Shown here in pieces: positions 1-8,345 of a DNA stretch of 64,000 nucleotides. A program made the position numbers and the translations under genes. The notes under the pieces were generated by a model. That model did not search any database. It saw nothing but the letters and a program-made list of their open reading frames with translations, and was not told the DNA's origin. This DNA is from Bin5 sp022821545 (GTDB taxonomy: Bacteria; Chloroflexota; Anaerolineae; Caldilineales; Caldilineaceae). Position 1 is the stretch's first letter. Every line of letters starts with the position of its first letter. Location of the stretch: the NCBI GenBank assembly GCA_963664085.2, contig CAXXLO010000002.1, positions 620,001-684,000 on the forward strand, in the 5' to 3' direction.

Positions 1-2
1 GC

Positions 3-827
3 GAAGAAGCCGGTCTCAACCTCGTTTCGATCGAGAATCCCCTGCCGAACTGGTGCTATGAAAAGATCGTACTGGGCCAGGAAGGCCGCGACCAGCAGAT
101 CGACAATGTCGCTGAAACGATTCGCAACATGGGCCGGGCCGGCATTTCGGTCTACGGCTACCATTGGATGGTCAATCAGCCGGGTGTCACCCGCAACTCC
201 TGGCGCACCTCGCTCACGGCACCCGGTCGCGGCAACGCACAGGTCAGCAGTTTCGAGCTGGAGCTGGCCGATCGCGGCCCCCTCTTCCGTGAACGTGAGT
301 ACAGTCATGAGGAGATGTGGAGCAACTACGAATACTTCATCAAGGCCATCATCCCGGTGGCCGAGGAGGCCGGCGTCAGACTGGCCCTCCATCCCGACGA
401 CCCGCCCGTTGAAAAGCTGGGCGGCATGCCGCGTCTGTTCTACAATCCGGAAGGTTTTCAGCGCGCGATGGAGATCGCCGACAGCCCGGCAAGCGGCCTC
501 AACTTCTGTCTTGGCAACTGGACCGCCATGAACGTTGACATCCACTCCGCCATCCGTCGCTTTGGCGGTCGCGGGCAGATCGTCTACGGTCATGTCCAGG
601 GCGTACAGGGCACCGCGCCCGATTTCCGCGAATGTTTCCTCGAAGAGGCCGACTGCGATTTTCTGGAGATATTCAAGACGTTCAGAGAAGTTGGCTTCAC
701 TGGCGCCCTCATTCCCGGCCATTTCCCCCATACGATCTACGACGACCAGAGCCCGCATCAAGGGCTGCTCTACTCGGCCGGTTACATCAAAGGGCTTCTC
801 CGGTCACTCGAGGCAGACAAACCGTAG
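3..827 (+). CDS. uxuA: Mannonate dehydratase (UxuA), 5' end cut off by window
   Basis: D-mannonate dehydratase removes water from D-mannonate to give 2-keto-3-deoxy-gluconate, the central step of glucuronate breakdown in the cytoplasm. The reading frame is open from base 3, so the start lies outside the window and 274 residues are visible. Visible family landmarks are VSIENPLPNWCYEKI near the left edge, the GYHWM segment, LALHPDDPP (metal-site region), the NFCLGNW strand and the C-terminal GHFPHTIYDD stretch. It is followed 55 bp later by a P-loop protein gene and then an amidohydrolase on the same strand, probably one transcription unit. An initiator ATG at 129 is internal to the family alignment and is not the true start. 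Identification is secure; the missing N-terminus cannot be judged. Confidence 0.93.
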   Translation, partial: EEAGLNLVSIENPLPNWCYEKIVLGQEGRDQQIDNVAETIRNMGRAGISVYGYHWMVNQPGVTRNSWRTSLTAPGRGNAQVSSFELELADRGPLFREREYSHEEMWSNYEYFIKAIIPVAEEAGVRLALHPDDPPVEKLGGMPRLFYNPEGFQRAMEIADSPASGLNFCLGNWTAMNVDIHSAIRRFGGRGQIVYGHVQGVQGTAPDFRECFLEEADCDFLEIFKTFREVGFTGALIPGHFPHTIYDDQSPHQGLLYSAGYIKGLLRSLEADKP

Positions 828-882
828 TAGCACCGGAACCGCAAAAGATCCTGTCAACAGAATAAAGGGAGACTCTGACCAA

Positions 883-1563
883 ATGTATCTGATCCTGATC
901 GGTTGCGAGTATGCAGGCACCACAACCCTAGCCAACGCCATCAACGAGTGGACCAAAGATTCCCTGGGCACCGAATTCAAACTGATTCACGACCATTTCA
1001 AGCTGCCCGATACCAAGCCCCACGGCCCCGAACTTACCCACGACGATATCGCAGCATTCCAGCAGCTCAGCCCCCGCCTGACCGAGGTGATCCAGCGGCA
1101 CAACCTCTACTATCACACCCCCTGGGCGTCAGGATCCGAAGACAACTTCATGGGCATCGGCCTCTACTTCGAGGAGCTGGTCTACGCGCCCAAGTACTAC
1201 GGCTACGGCGGCCGCGGCCAGGACGGCGACCGAGGGGTGATCTCCCGCATGCTCGAACAGCGGATCCTCCAGTTCAGGCCCGATGCAGTCCTGGTTCTCG
1301 TAGAAGCCGCGCCCGATGTGATCCGCAAGCGGATGGTCGAAAGCCCGCACCCTTACCCTGTCGTGCCCGATGAAGATGTCGAGCATATCAACCAGCGCTT
1401 CCAGGAAGAGTTCGATAACTCGCTGATCCGGCAGAAATTCACCCTCGACACATCAGCGGCAACGGTAGCTGAGTCAGTGGCGGAATTCGCCGCCAAGATC
1501 CAACCCTACCTGACCGCCGGCGACCTGTTGAGGCAGGCCCTGCAACAGGGAGAGGCGGGCTAG
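883..1563 (+). CDS. P-loop kinase-like protein lacking the Walker A lysine
   Basis: 226 residues, start chosen at ATG 883 because MYLILIGCEYAGTTTL begins a typical P-loop beta strand and AAAGGGAG lies upstream. The N-terminus looks like a nucleoside/shikimate-kinase fold, but the Walker A lysine is replaced: the loop reads GCEYAGTTT instead of GxxxxGK[ST]. A later hydrophobic strand (DAVLVLVEAAPDVI) with RKRM and a C-terminal FTLDTS resemble the Walker B and lid regions of small-molecule kinases. No signal peptide or membrane segment is seen. It sits between mannonate dehydratase and an amidohydrolase, so a role with a sugar-acid or nucleoside substrate is possible, but that is inference. The true substrate, and whether it binds ATP at all, are unknown. 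Confidence 0.75.
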   Translation: MYLILIGCEYAGTTTLANAINEWTKDSLGTEFKLIHDHFKLPDTKPHGPELTHDDIAAFQQLSPRLTEVIQRHNLYYHTPWASGSEDNFMGIGLYFEELVYAPKYYGYGGRGQDGDRGVISRMLEQRILQFRPDAVLVLVEAAPDVIRKRMVESPHPYPVVPDEDVEHINQRFQEEFDNSLIRQKFTLDTSAATVAESVAEFAAKIQPYLTAGDLLRQALQQGEAG

Positions 1564-1567
1564 TCGG

Positions 1568-2956
1568 ATGAACAGGAGCCCGTGCGACATTCTCATCTGC
1601 AACGCTCAGGTAATCACCATGGACGCGGCGCGCACGATCCACAGTCCCGGCGCGGTGGCCGTCGAAGGATCGCGCATTCTGGAGGCGGGTTCCGACGCAG
1701 AACTGCGCCAGCGCTACGATGCAGTGGAGACGCTGGACGCCCAGGGAGCCATTGTCCATCCCGGTTTCATCGACGCCCACAATCACATCGTGCATACAAC
1801 CAGCCGGGGCGTTTTCGACAACATCTTTGATATAGATGCGTTGCCCGTAAAGTTCGCCGACCTGAAAGCCGGCGTAACTTCGGAAGATGAAGCGGCAGCA
1901 ACCGCCATGGCCGCCGTCGAGATGTTGCGCTGCGGCTTTACCATGTTCATCGAGCCGGGTTCTCTATTTGATACCCGCGCCGCCGCCCAAGAGGTGGAAC
2001 GGGTAGGAATGCGCGCGCTTTTCGCCGCCCCCTATCTTTGGGACCGTCGCGAGACGTTCGACGCCATGCCCGCGCTCGAGAGTGACAGCCTCATGGCCCG
2101 CGTACCCATCGACCGCCACCGCGCCTTGAGCCAGTTGGACGCCGAGTTGCACCGCAATCAGGACCCCGAAGCGCTCGTACGCGGCTACGTCGCCATCTAC
2201 GGCGTAGGCACCGCCTCACCCAAACTGATTCAGGGCGCCCACACCTGCGCACGCGAAAACGGCGTTCCCCTCCAACTGCACGCCAGCTACGCGCCAGGAG
2301 AAGGCGAAATCTACCGTGCCATTAACGGCGTCAGCCAGTATGTCCACCTTCACGAATTGGGCGTCCTCGACGAGAATACCGTCGTCGTCCATGCAAACCT
2401 GCTGGACGATGACGAGGAGGCCGCCGTTGAACAATCGGGCTGCCAGCTGGTCTGGTGCCCAATCACCTTCTTCTCACTCGGAATCGTGCGCAACGCCAGT
2501 TTCAAGATGGCACAACGGCACCGCCGCGGCGTCCGCGTCGCGCTGGGCGTAGACGGCGCCTTCGACTGTACGCCGGCCGAGCTCATGCTTGCCGCTCACC
2601 TCGCTTCACGCGCCGGCGACGATCCTCTGCCCCCCGACGCCCTGCTCGAAATGCAGACCATCAACGGCGCCGCCGCGGCCGGCCTCCAATCCGAACTCGG
2701 CAGCCTCGAACCGGGCAAGCGCGCCGACGTCGTCCTGCGCTCACCCCGCGCCGCAGGAACCTATCCCGCCTACAACCCCCTCCATCTCCTGGCGCTGACG
2801 ATGGGTTCCGGCAGCGTCGATACAGTTCTCGTCAACGGCGAAATCGTCCTGCGCCACGGCCGCTCCACCCGCGTCGACGAACTGGAAATCAGCCGTGCCG
2901 TCACCGCCTCGGTGACCGCCCGCGCCGAACGGCTTGGTATCAAACGCCAGCCCTGA
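1568..2956 (+). CDS. Amidohydrolase, SAH/MTA deaminase-like family
   Basis: 462 residues of the metal-dependent amidohydrolase superfamily (subgroup with S-adenosylhomocysteine/5'-methylthioadenosine deaminases and s-triazine hydrolases). Visible parts are the N-terminal beta-sandwich (DILICNAQVITMD), the metal-binding HxH in GFIDAHNHIVH at about residue 70, a His in LQLHASY, a His in VVHANLLDDDE and the metal Asp in LGVDGAFD. The C-terminus returns to the sandwich (GSLEPGKRADVVL, VDTVLVNGEIV). It probably deaminates or dechlorinates an aromatic or purine-like ring in the cytoplasm; the exact substrate cannot be read from the sequence. The start lies 4 bp after the upstream stop, with GGGAGAGG in the preceding gene's end as Shine-Dalgarno, so the two are likely co-translated. 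Confidence 0.88.
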   Translation: MNRSPCDILICNAQVITMDAARTIHSPGAVAVEGSRILEAGSDAELRQRYDAVETLDAQGAIVHPGFIDAHNHIVHTTSRGVFDNIFDIDALPVKFADLKAGVTSEDEAAATAMAAVEMLRCGFTMFIEPGSLFDTRAAAQEVERVGMRALFAAPYLWDRRETFDAMPALESDSLMARVPIDRHRALSQLDAELHRNQDPEALVRGYVAIYGVGTASPKLIQGAHTCARENGVPLQLHASYAPGEGEIYRAINGVSQYVHLHELGVLDENTVVVHANLLDDDEEAAVEQSGCQLVWCPITFFSLGIVRNASFKMAQRHRRGVRVALGVDGAFDCTPAELMLAAHLASRAGDDPLPPDALLEMQTINGAAAAGLQSELGSLEPGKRADVVLRSPRAAGTYPAYNPLHLLALTMGSGSVDTVLVNGEIVLRHGRSTRVDELEISRAVTASVTARAERLGIKRQP

Positions 2957-3068
2957 CGGCGCCTCGCAATTGATACGAAAAGAGCCAATAGGGACGGCGG
3001 AGTAGTCGCATATTATCCCCCCTGCCGTACCGTTGATATGTGGGTGAATGCCGGATTTTCTAGACCTG

Positions 3069-3097
3069 TTGACCACACCATCCCAATGTGCTAGAAT
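3069..3097 (+). promoter_or_regulatory. Sigma-70-like promoter for the first sugar-transport operon
   Basis: TTGACC (3069-3074), a 17-bp spacer and TAGAAT (3092-3097). Both hexamers match consensus at 5 of 6 positions. It lies about 150 bp upstream of the binding-protein gene, in the 292-bp gap after the amidohydrolase, and would start a leader of roughly 145 nt. Confidence 0.6.
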
Positions 3098-3248
3098 CCT
3101 GCCGCCGACCACACGTCCATATGTCATCGTCTAACAACCAATCTCTCAGTCATCCTCTTCATCCTTACCTGTCCCCCGTGCCGACCACATAACGGATAAA
3201 GTTCCACAAAGTAGCCTATCTTCTAATCTCTACAAGGGGAGGAAAAAA

Positions 3249-4565
3249 ATGAAGTCGCACAACTCGAGTCGCCGTGAGTTCCTCAAGATTACCGGTCTTA
3301 GCGGCCTCGGAATGGCAATGGCCGCCTGCGTTCCCGCACAGCCCGGCATGGAAGGCGCAGCCGCCGACGAAGAACCGGTCGAACTCTCTCTTTGGGGTTG
3401 GTGGGACATCCGCATGGATCTCTACCGCAGCGTAGCCGACCAATTCGCGGAACAAAACGATCGAATCACTGTCGATGTCCAGTCGATTGCCGGAGGCTAC
3501 GTGGAGAAGCTCTACTCAGCCCTCGCGGCCGGCACCGGGCCGAACATGATCAAAATGCGTTCCCTCGCCTTCATGCACCAGATGCGCGAAGAAAACCTCG
3601 TGCTGGAGTTCCCCGAGGACATCTTCCCGCCCAGCTGGTTCGAAGAGGCCTACCCCCTCTTTGATATCAAGACTAACGGGCGCTACGTGCTTCCCACCGG
3701 TACCACCTGTACACTCATGATGTACAACAAGCAGATGTTTGAAGAAGCCGGCCTGGATCCTGAATCGCCCCCCAAGACCTGGGACGACCTGATCACCGCA
3801 GCCAAGGCGGTCACCCAGAAGGACGGTACCGGCGCCATCTCCCGCGCCGGCTTCGCCGTCACCGACGAATGGCCCGTCTTGAGCCAGATCTATCAGCTGG
3901 GCGGCAACGTCATCCAGAACAATGGCGATGAACAGATCTCCCTCATGACCAGCCCCGAAGTCCATGAGGCATTCACCCACATCGCCAACCTGGCCCTGGA
4001 GCACGAAGTCTGGGACCCCGGCTTCCCCAACTTCGACTCCGTCGGCAACGGCCTCGCCGCCATGACCGAGGAACAGACCTGGGTGATCGGTGAGTACATC
4101 AACACCTATCCCGATATGTACCCCCACATCGGCTACACGCACCCGCCAACACCAACCGGCGAAGCCGACCCGCTCTATGGCTACAAAGACACCGTAACCT
4201 CAATCTCTGCCGTGACCGGCCACCCCGAAAACGATGGCGATACGTGGGAGTTTATGGAATACCTCTACAAGGACGGCGGCAAAGACGCCTACTGGGCCCT
4301 GTGCGAACTGATCTCGCTCGTGCCGGAGCGCGCAGACCTCATGTCCGATCCCAGGCTGTTGGAAACGCCCGGCCTTAGAGAGGCCTCTGAAGTCAATCCC
4401 TATGAACGCAACTACGCGGCCGTGCCCGAACGCGCCGGCGCCGTCCAAAACGACGTCCTGCATCTGATCGTCAGAGAGGGACGCCCGGTGGCCGAGGCCC
4501 TGGAGTACGGCGACGCCGAGATCCAGAAAATCATCGACGAGGGCTTGGCCAAGTACTGGGTCTAG
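3249..4565 (+). CDS. Extracellular solute-binding protein (family 1), Tat lipoprotein
   Basis: 438 residues. This is the substrate-capturing lipoprotein of a CUT1 carbohydrate ABC importer, anchored outside the membrane. The N-terminus has a Tat motif (SRREFLK) followed by a short hydrophobic stretch and the lipobox MAAC, so the protein is probably exported folded and lipidated at that Cys. The mature part has the family-1 pattern (TNGRYVLPTGTT, PPKTWDDLITAAKAV, and a C-terminal helix EIQKIIDEGL). The start ATG follows GGGGAGGAAAAAA. The two permease genes follow, but a hairpin and 178 bp separate them. Substrate unknown; the preceding uronate gene makes a uronate oligomer or derived sugar plausible. 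No import ATPase is encoded next to it. Confidence 0.92.
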   Translation: MKSHNSSRREFLKITGLSGLGMAMAACVPAQPGMEGAAADEEPVELSLWGWWDIRMDLYRSVADQFAEQNDRITVDVQSIAGGYVEKLYSALAAGTGPNMIKMRSLAFMHQMREENLVLEFPEDIFPPSWFEEAYPLFDIKTNGRYVLPTGTTCTLMMYNKQMFEEAGLDPESPPKTWDDLITAAKAVTQKDGTGAISRAGFAVTDEWPVLSQIYQLGGNVIQNNGDEQISLMTSPEVHEAFTHIANLALEHEVWDPGFPNFDSVGNGLAAMTEEQTWVIGEYINTYPDMYPHIGYTHPPTPTGEADPLYGYKDTVTSISAVTGHPENDGDTWEFMEYLYKDGGKDAYWALCELISLVPERADLMSDPRLLETPGLREASEVNPYERNYAAVPERAGAVQNDVLHLIVREGRPVAEALEYGDAEIQKIIDEGLAKYWV

Positions 4566-4609
4566 GCCGGACAGTCGGCATGCTGCGCATGCTATCCGTC
4601 GAAAGTGAA

Positions 4610-4638
4610 ACTCCCACGCCTACCGCAGGCGTGGGAGT
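4610..4638 (+). promoter_or_regulatory. mRNA hairpin between binding protein and permease
   Basis: Perfect 11-bp inverted repeat ACTCCCACGCC / GGCGTGGGAGT with a 7-nt loop, 45 bp after the binding-protein stop. No T-tract follows, so it looks like a stabilising or attenuating hairpin rather than a full terminator. Comparable hairpins stand at the other three binding-protein/permease junctions in this window. Confidence 0.7.
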
Positions 4639-4743
4639 CGCCATATCCAAATCATATCCGGTCCGCGAGCGCGTACTGCCCGGCCGGTTGGGGTCGGGCA
4701 GACGACCACGAATCGACCTGTGATCCGCGTGGGAGGCGATGTG

Positions 4744-5661
4744 ATGATTCAAACCTTCGTACAGAGATTTACAGGCAACCGGTCCACGCTGCGCGCCGCC
4801 GAGCACCGTTTCATCGTCATCGCCCTCATTCCCACCATCCTCTTCTACGCGATCGTCAAGTTCTACCCCATCTTCTTCTCATTCTTCATCAGCATGCACG
4901 AATGGAGCCTCTTCGGAAACGTCTCCCCCTTTGTCGGTTTCGACAACTACGCCCTCCTGGCCAAGGATTCGCTCTTCTACAAGGTCATGTGGAACACCAT
5001 GTACCGCACTTTCGCCGGTACATTTCTCGGCGCATTCTGTTCCCTCATCGTCGCTCTCATCCTCAATCCCATCAAACGCGGCAGCATCCTCCTGCGCCTG
5101 ATCTATTTTCTGCCCGTGATGACCTCCGTTATCGCCAGCGCCACCATCTGGAAATGGATGCTCCAGACCCGTTTCGGCCTGCTCAATCAACTCCTCAGCG
5201 TCGTGGGCATCCAACCGGTCCCCTGGCTCCAGTCCACCACCTGGGCCATGCCCAGCATCATCGTGATGGGAATTTGGGGCGGGATCGGTTTCACCGTCAT
5301 CATCTATCTCGCCGGCCTGAAGGGAATACCCAGGGACTATTACGAAGCTGCCGAAATCGACGGCGCCAGCAGCATCCAACTGGCCCTCAAGATCACTCTG
5401 CCCCTGCTCAAACCGGTCGTCTCCTTCGTTCTCATCACCGGCGTTATCGGCGGCTTCAGCGGCGGCTTCCAGGCCATCTACATGATGACGGGCGGCGGTC
5501 CGCTCGACTCGACCAGGGTGCTGGCGCTCCACATTTACGACTACGCCTTCCAGCGCATGTTCATGGGCCAGGCCTCCAGCATGTCATTCGTCCTCTTCGC
5601 CATCGTTCTCATCCTTACTCTGGTCCAGTTCAAACTGCAACGGGTCGACTGGGAACTATGA
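4744..5661 (+). CDS. Carbohydrate ABC importer permease (MalF/UgpA type)
   Basis: 305 residues, six predicted membrane helices starting at about residue 20 (FIVIALIPTILFYAIV). It forms half of the membrane channel of a CUT1 sugar importer. The EAA loop that docks the ATPase is visible as YYEAAEIDGASSIQLALKITLPLLKP. I chose ATG 4744 because GGGAGG at 4731-4736 gives a 7-nt spacing; in-frame GTG codons at 4720 and 4741 are less well placed. It pairs with the next gene and with the upstream binding protein. Confidence 0.9.
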   Translation: MIQTFVQRFTGNRSTLRAAEHRFIVIALIPTILFYAIVKFYPIFFSFFISMHEWSLFGNVSPFVGFDNYALLAKDSLFYKVMWNTMYRTFAGTFLGAFCSLIVALILNPIKRGSILLRLIYFLPVMTSVIASATIWKWMLQTRFGLLNQLLSVVGIQPVPWLQSTTWAMPSIIVMGIWGGIGFTVIIYLAGLKGIPRDYYEAAEIDGASSIQLALKITLPLLKPVVSFVLITGVIGGFSGGFQAIYMMTGGGPLDSTRVLALHIYDYAFQRMFMGQASSMSFVLFAIVLILTLVQFKLQRVDWEL

Positions 5662-5674
5662 CTTTCTTTCATAC

Positions 5675-5705
5675 CCGGCGCAGCCATTCTTCCATTCTGC
5701 GCCGG
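5675..5705 (+). promoter_or_regulatory. Hairpin between the two permease genes
   Basis: Perfect 9-bp stem CCGGCGCAG / CTGCGCCGG with a 13-nt loop, followed by a T-rich stretch (TTCTTTT). It sits just after the first permease and immediately before the ribosome site of the second. It could act as a weak attenuator or as mRNA protection. Confidence 0.5.
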
Positions 5706-5724
5706 TTCTTTTCCGGAGTAACGA

Positions 5725-6621
5725 ATGGCTAATCAAGACTTTGTCGGCGTGCCGAGTCAGATCGATACCCAGTCTCTCAGCGGCGCCAGTTCCGAATTCC
5801 AGCGTCTGCGCCGCGGCCTGTTGTTCAACTATCTCGTCCTCGGCGCCGGCGCCATCCTGATGGTCGTACCCTTCATCTGGATGATCAGCACCTCCTTCAA
5901 ACCGCAGGCTGAAACCGTCTCCTTCCCGCCCCGCCTCTTCCCCATCAATCCCACGATCTCGAACTATATTGATGTTTTCGACCGCGCCAACATGGGCCGC
6001 CTCTATTGGAATACCACTTTCATCAGCGTCATAAAGACCGTTTTCAACATCTACACCAGCGCGCTCCTGGGCTACATCTTCGGCAAATTCGTCTTCCGCG
6101 GACGGGACATTATCTTTTACATCCTGCTCAGCACCTGGATCATCCCCTTTGAAGTCTATCTGATCCCGCTCTACCTCATGACCGTCCAGGTCGGTTGGGC
6201 CAATACCTTTACCGCCCTGATCGTGCCCGAAATTTTCACCGTCTACGCCATGTTCATGTTCCGCCAGTTCATGTACACGATCCCCACTGAGCTGATCGAC
6301 GCCGCCCGCATCGACGGCGCCGGCGAATGGTACATCTTCCACCGCATTATCATCCCACTCTCCAGGGCTGCCCTCTTCACCCTCGTCGCGTTCTATTTCA
6401 TGTGGAACTGGAACGACTTCCTCTGGCCCCTCGTCGTCATCTCCGACCACGACAAATACGTCATCACAGTCGGATTGGCAACCTTCGTGGGCGAATTCTG
6501 GAACCAGTACGGCGTCATCATGGCCGGCGCCAGCCTCGCCATCATCCCGATCCTCGCCCTCTTCATCGCCGTCCAGCGCTTCATCATCGAGGGCGTCGTC
6601 CTCACCGGTCTCAAGGGCTGA
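5725..6621 (+). CDS. Carbohydrate ABC importer permease (MalG type)
   Basis: 298 residues, the second channel subunit of the CUT1 importer. The first membrane helix is at about residues 35-55 (LVLGAGAILMVVPFIWMI), followed by the characteristic STSFKP after helix 1. The EAA loop reads LIDAARIDGAGEWYIFHRIIIP, and the C-terminus ends in the typical QRFIIEGVVLTGLKG. The start ATG follows CCGGAGTAACG. No ATP-binding subunit follows; the next gene is convergent, so the operon ends here. A 5-bp GC hairpin in the short gap to 6659 is too weak to call a terminator. Confidence 0.92.
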   Translation: MANQDFVGVPSQIDTQSLSGASSEFQRLRRGLLFNYLVLGAGAILMVVPFIWMISTSFKPQAETVSFPPRLFPINPTISNYIDVFDRANMGRLYWNTTFISVIKTVFNIYTSALLGYIFGKFVFRGRDIIFYILLSTWIIPFEVYLIPLYLMTVQVGWANTFTALIVPEIFTVYAMFMFRQFMYTIPTELIDAARIDGAGEWYIFHRIIIPLSRAALFTLVAFYFMWNWNDFLWPLVVISDHDKYVITVGLATFVGEFWNQYGVIMAGASLAIIPILALFIAVQRFIIEGVVLTGLKG

Positions 6622-6658
6622 AGCACTCGGGGATGAACGCCGCTTTCCCGGCGGCGCC

Positions 6659-8323
6659 TCAGGCCGACCAGTAGGGCGAATAGCTGTCCATATGGTGACC
6701 GCCCAAACTGTGCAAAGGCACTTGCCGGTACGCAGGCCACTCGTCAGCCGGCCACTCCTTCAGCTCCTCTTTATGCCCCAAACGCCGTATCATGCTCCAT
6801 TCGTCCAGGTAGGGGTAGCGGCTGTTGGTGTCCCAGAAAGCCAGTCCGTCGACACCCGCTGCGTAGCAGTCCAATGCCCGATCCCTGTACTCCTGCGCCG
6901 GCATCCGTCGCGGCAAGATGTCGGCGTAAACCTGGCAGTCAGTGCCGCGCGTGACCTCTACGAAGGAGGCAACATCGACATCCATATCCCCGTGCCAGGG
7001 GTTGGGAATGATGAAATCAACCAACCCTTCCCCGGCCCAGGCTGCCACATCCAGGCCATACTGAAGATTGTACGGCAGCGTGTTGATGACGTAAGCCGAT
7101 ACTTGGATACGTCTCCCCTGCCGCTCGCCCACCTTGTCCATCTCCTCGCGAAGGGCACGCATGAATGAGGTCATCCAACTCGCCCTGTAGGATAACCAGC
7201 GGGAATCGTCCTCCGGCAGCTGCCGGGGGTCCTGTCCGTGCAGCTTCTGAAATCCTTCCACGACGGGCTGCTCGTAGAGGACACACGGCAGACCGCGGAT
7301 AAAGGCCATGTTGACGCCGTCCGCCCCTCGTTCGGCCACCTCGCGGAAGAGCGAGATCACAAAGTCCTGGACACCCGGAAAGGCATAACTCAGGCGGGCG
7401 ACGGGCCGACCGTCCCGGTCCAGGCAGCGCCATTCAGGATGCCGGCGATAGAGCCCCTCTTCCATATCATCCGGTGGAGGGAAAACCCAACCGCCCACTC
7501 GGTACGTGCCATGCAGCTCGATACCCAGTTTGTGGGCGTGGTCGATCACCGTCTTGAGGGGGTCAATCCCCCTTTCCTTCAGAGTACGGAAGCTTTCTGC
7601 CGCCTGGCGATCGCAGTGCCGCGAAAAGCTGCTCATACCCTTCTTTTCAGCAAGTTCGCCGACGTCTGACAGATACTGTACCATGCTGCCCGCGCCGATT
7701 CCCCACAGAAGCTTCCGGAAGTCGGTATCTCGAAAGGGTTCTACCTCCTCAATGATGTCTTCCTCGGTGTACAGCGTTCGTTCGCCGAATACGCTCCAGG
7801 CGTCGTTGTAAGCGACAAGCCGTTTCGTATCGCTTCCGGCGCGATCCTTTTGGACGGCGGCAGCCTCTTCAGGGGTCAGAGGCTCCAACTTCACGTAGGC
7901 GATCCCGGACGCCCAGGGCGTGCCGGTGTTCTGCTGGCCGATGTGCAACGCCTGGCCTGTCAGATCAGCGCATCTCCAAAACACTTCGCCGATACTTGCG
8001 AAATAGTTGGTCTTCTTTATGTCCGGATACAGTGTCGTGACCGTGGCGAAGCACGGGTCATCCGTCAACTTGACCCGGACCAACCTGTCCACCCAATTGG
8101 TCCAGATTCCCAGGTGGACGGCATACCATCCTTGCATGTCCAGGGGCAGGGTAAGCGCGGGCGCGTCGGACTCGATGCCGGCCATTATCATTGTGCCGGA
8201 CACGCCTTCCGCTTCGTAGGGGATCGCGCGCCAGCGACCATGCTCAGCGCTCTCTGAAATGGCCGATCCGGGCTGACAACGACTCAGATCGGAGATGTAA
8301 ATGGTCTTGCGTTCCGCACACAT
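6659..8323 (-). CDS. Unknown protein, putative TIM-barrel glycosidase-like (paralogue A)
   Basis: 554 residues. Start placed at the ATG at 8323 because AAGGAGGAGG lies just upstream; the frame is open 15 codons further but without a ribosome site. It has no signal peptide. The N-terminal ~150 residues look like a beta-sandwich (LPLDMQGWYAVHLGIW); from about residue 170 on the pattern suits a (beta/alpha)8 barrel of the glycosyl-hydrolase-like 10 kind (YAFPGVQDFVISL, GADGVNMAFIRGLPC, YEQPV, IQVSAY, GLVDFIIPNPWHGD, GVDGLAFWDTN). It shares this whole architecture and the DGV...RG...YEQPV motif with the next gene. Cytoplasmic location and the adjacent importer suggest action on an imported substrate. 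I do not recognise a defined family; catalytic residues are not certain. Confidence 0.65.
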   Translation of the reverse strand: MCAERKTIYISDLSRCQPGSAISESAEHGRWRAIPYEAEGVSGTMIMAGIESDAPALTLPLDMQGWYAVHLGIWTNWVDRLVRVKLTDDPCFATVTTLYPDIKKTNYFASIGEVFWRCADLTGQALHIGQQNTGTPWASGIAYVKLEPLTPEEAAAVQKDRAGSDTKRLVAYNDAWSVFGERTLYTEEDIIEEVEPFRDTDFRKLLWGIGAGSMVQYLSDVGELAEKKGMSSFSRHCDRQAAESFRTLKERGIDPLKTVIDHAHKLGIELHGTYRVGGWVFPPPDDMEEGLYRRHPEWRCLDRDGRPVARLSYAFPGVQDFVISLFREVAERGADGVNMAFIRGLPCVLYEQPVVEGFQKLHGQDPRQLPEDDSRWLSYRASWMTSFMRALREEMDKVGERQGRRIQVSAYVINTLPYNLQYGLDVAAWAGEGLVDFIIPNPWHGDMDVDVASFVEVTRGTDCQVYADILPRRMPAQEYRDRALDCYAAGVDGLAFWDTNSRYPYLDEWSMIRRLGHKEELKEWPADEWPAYRQVPLHSLGGHHMDSYSPYWSA

Positions 8324-8345
8324 GTGAATCCTCCTCCTTGCTCTC

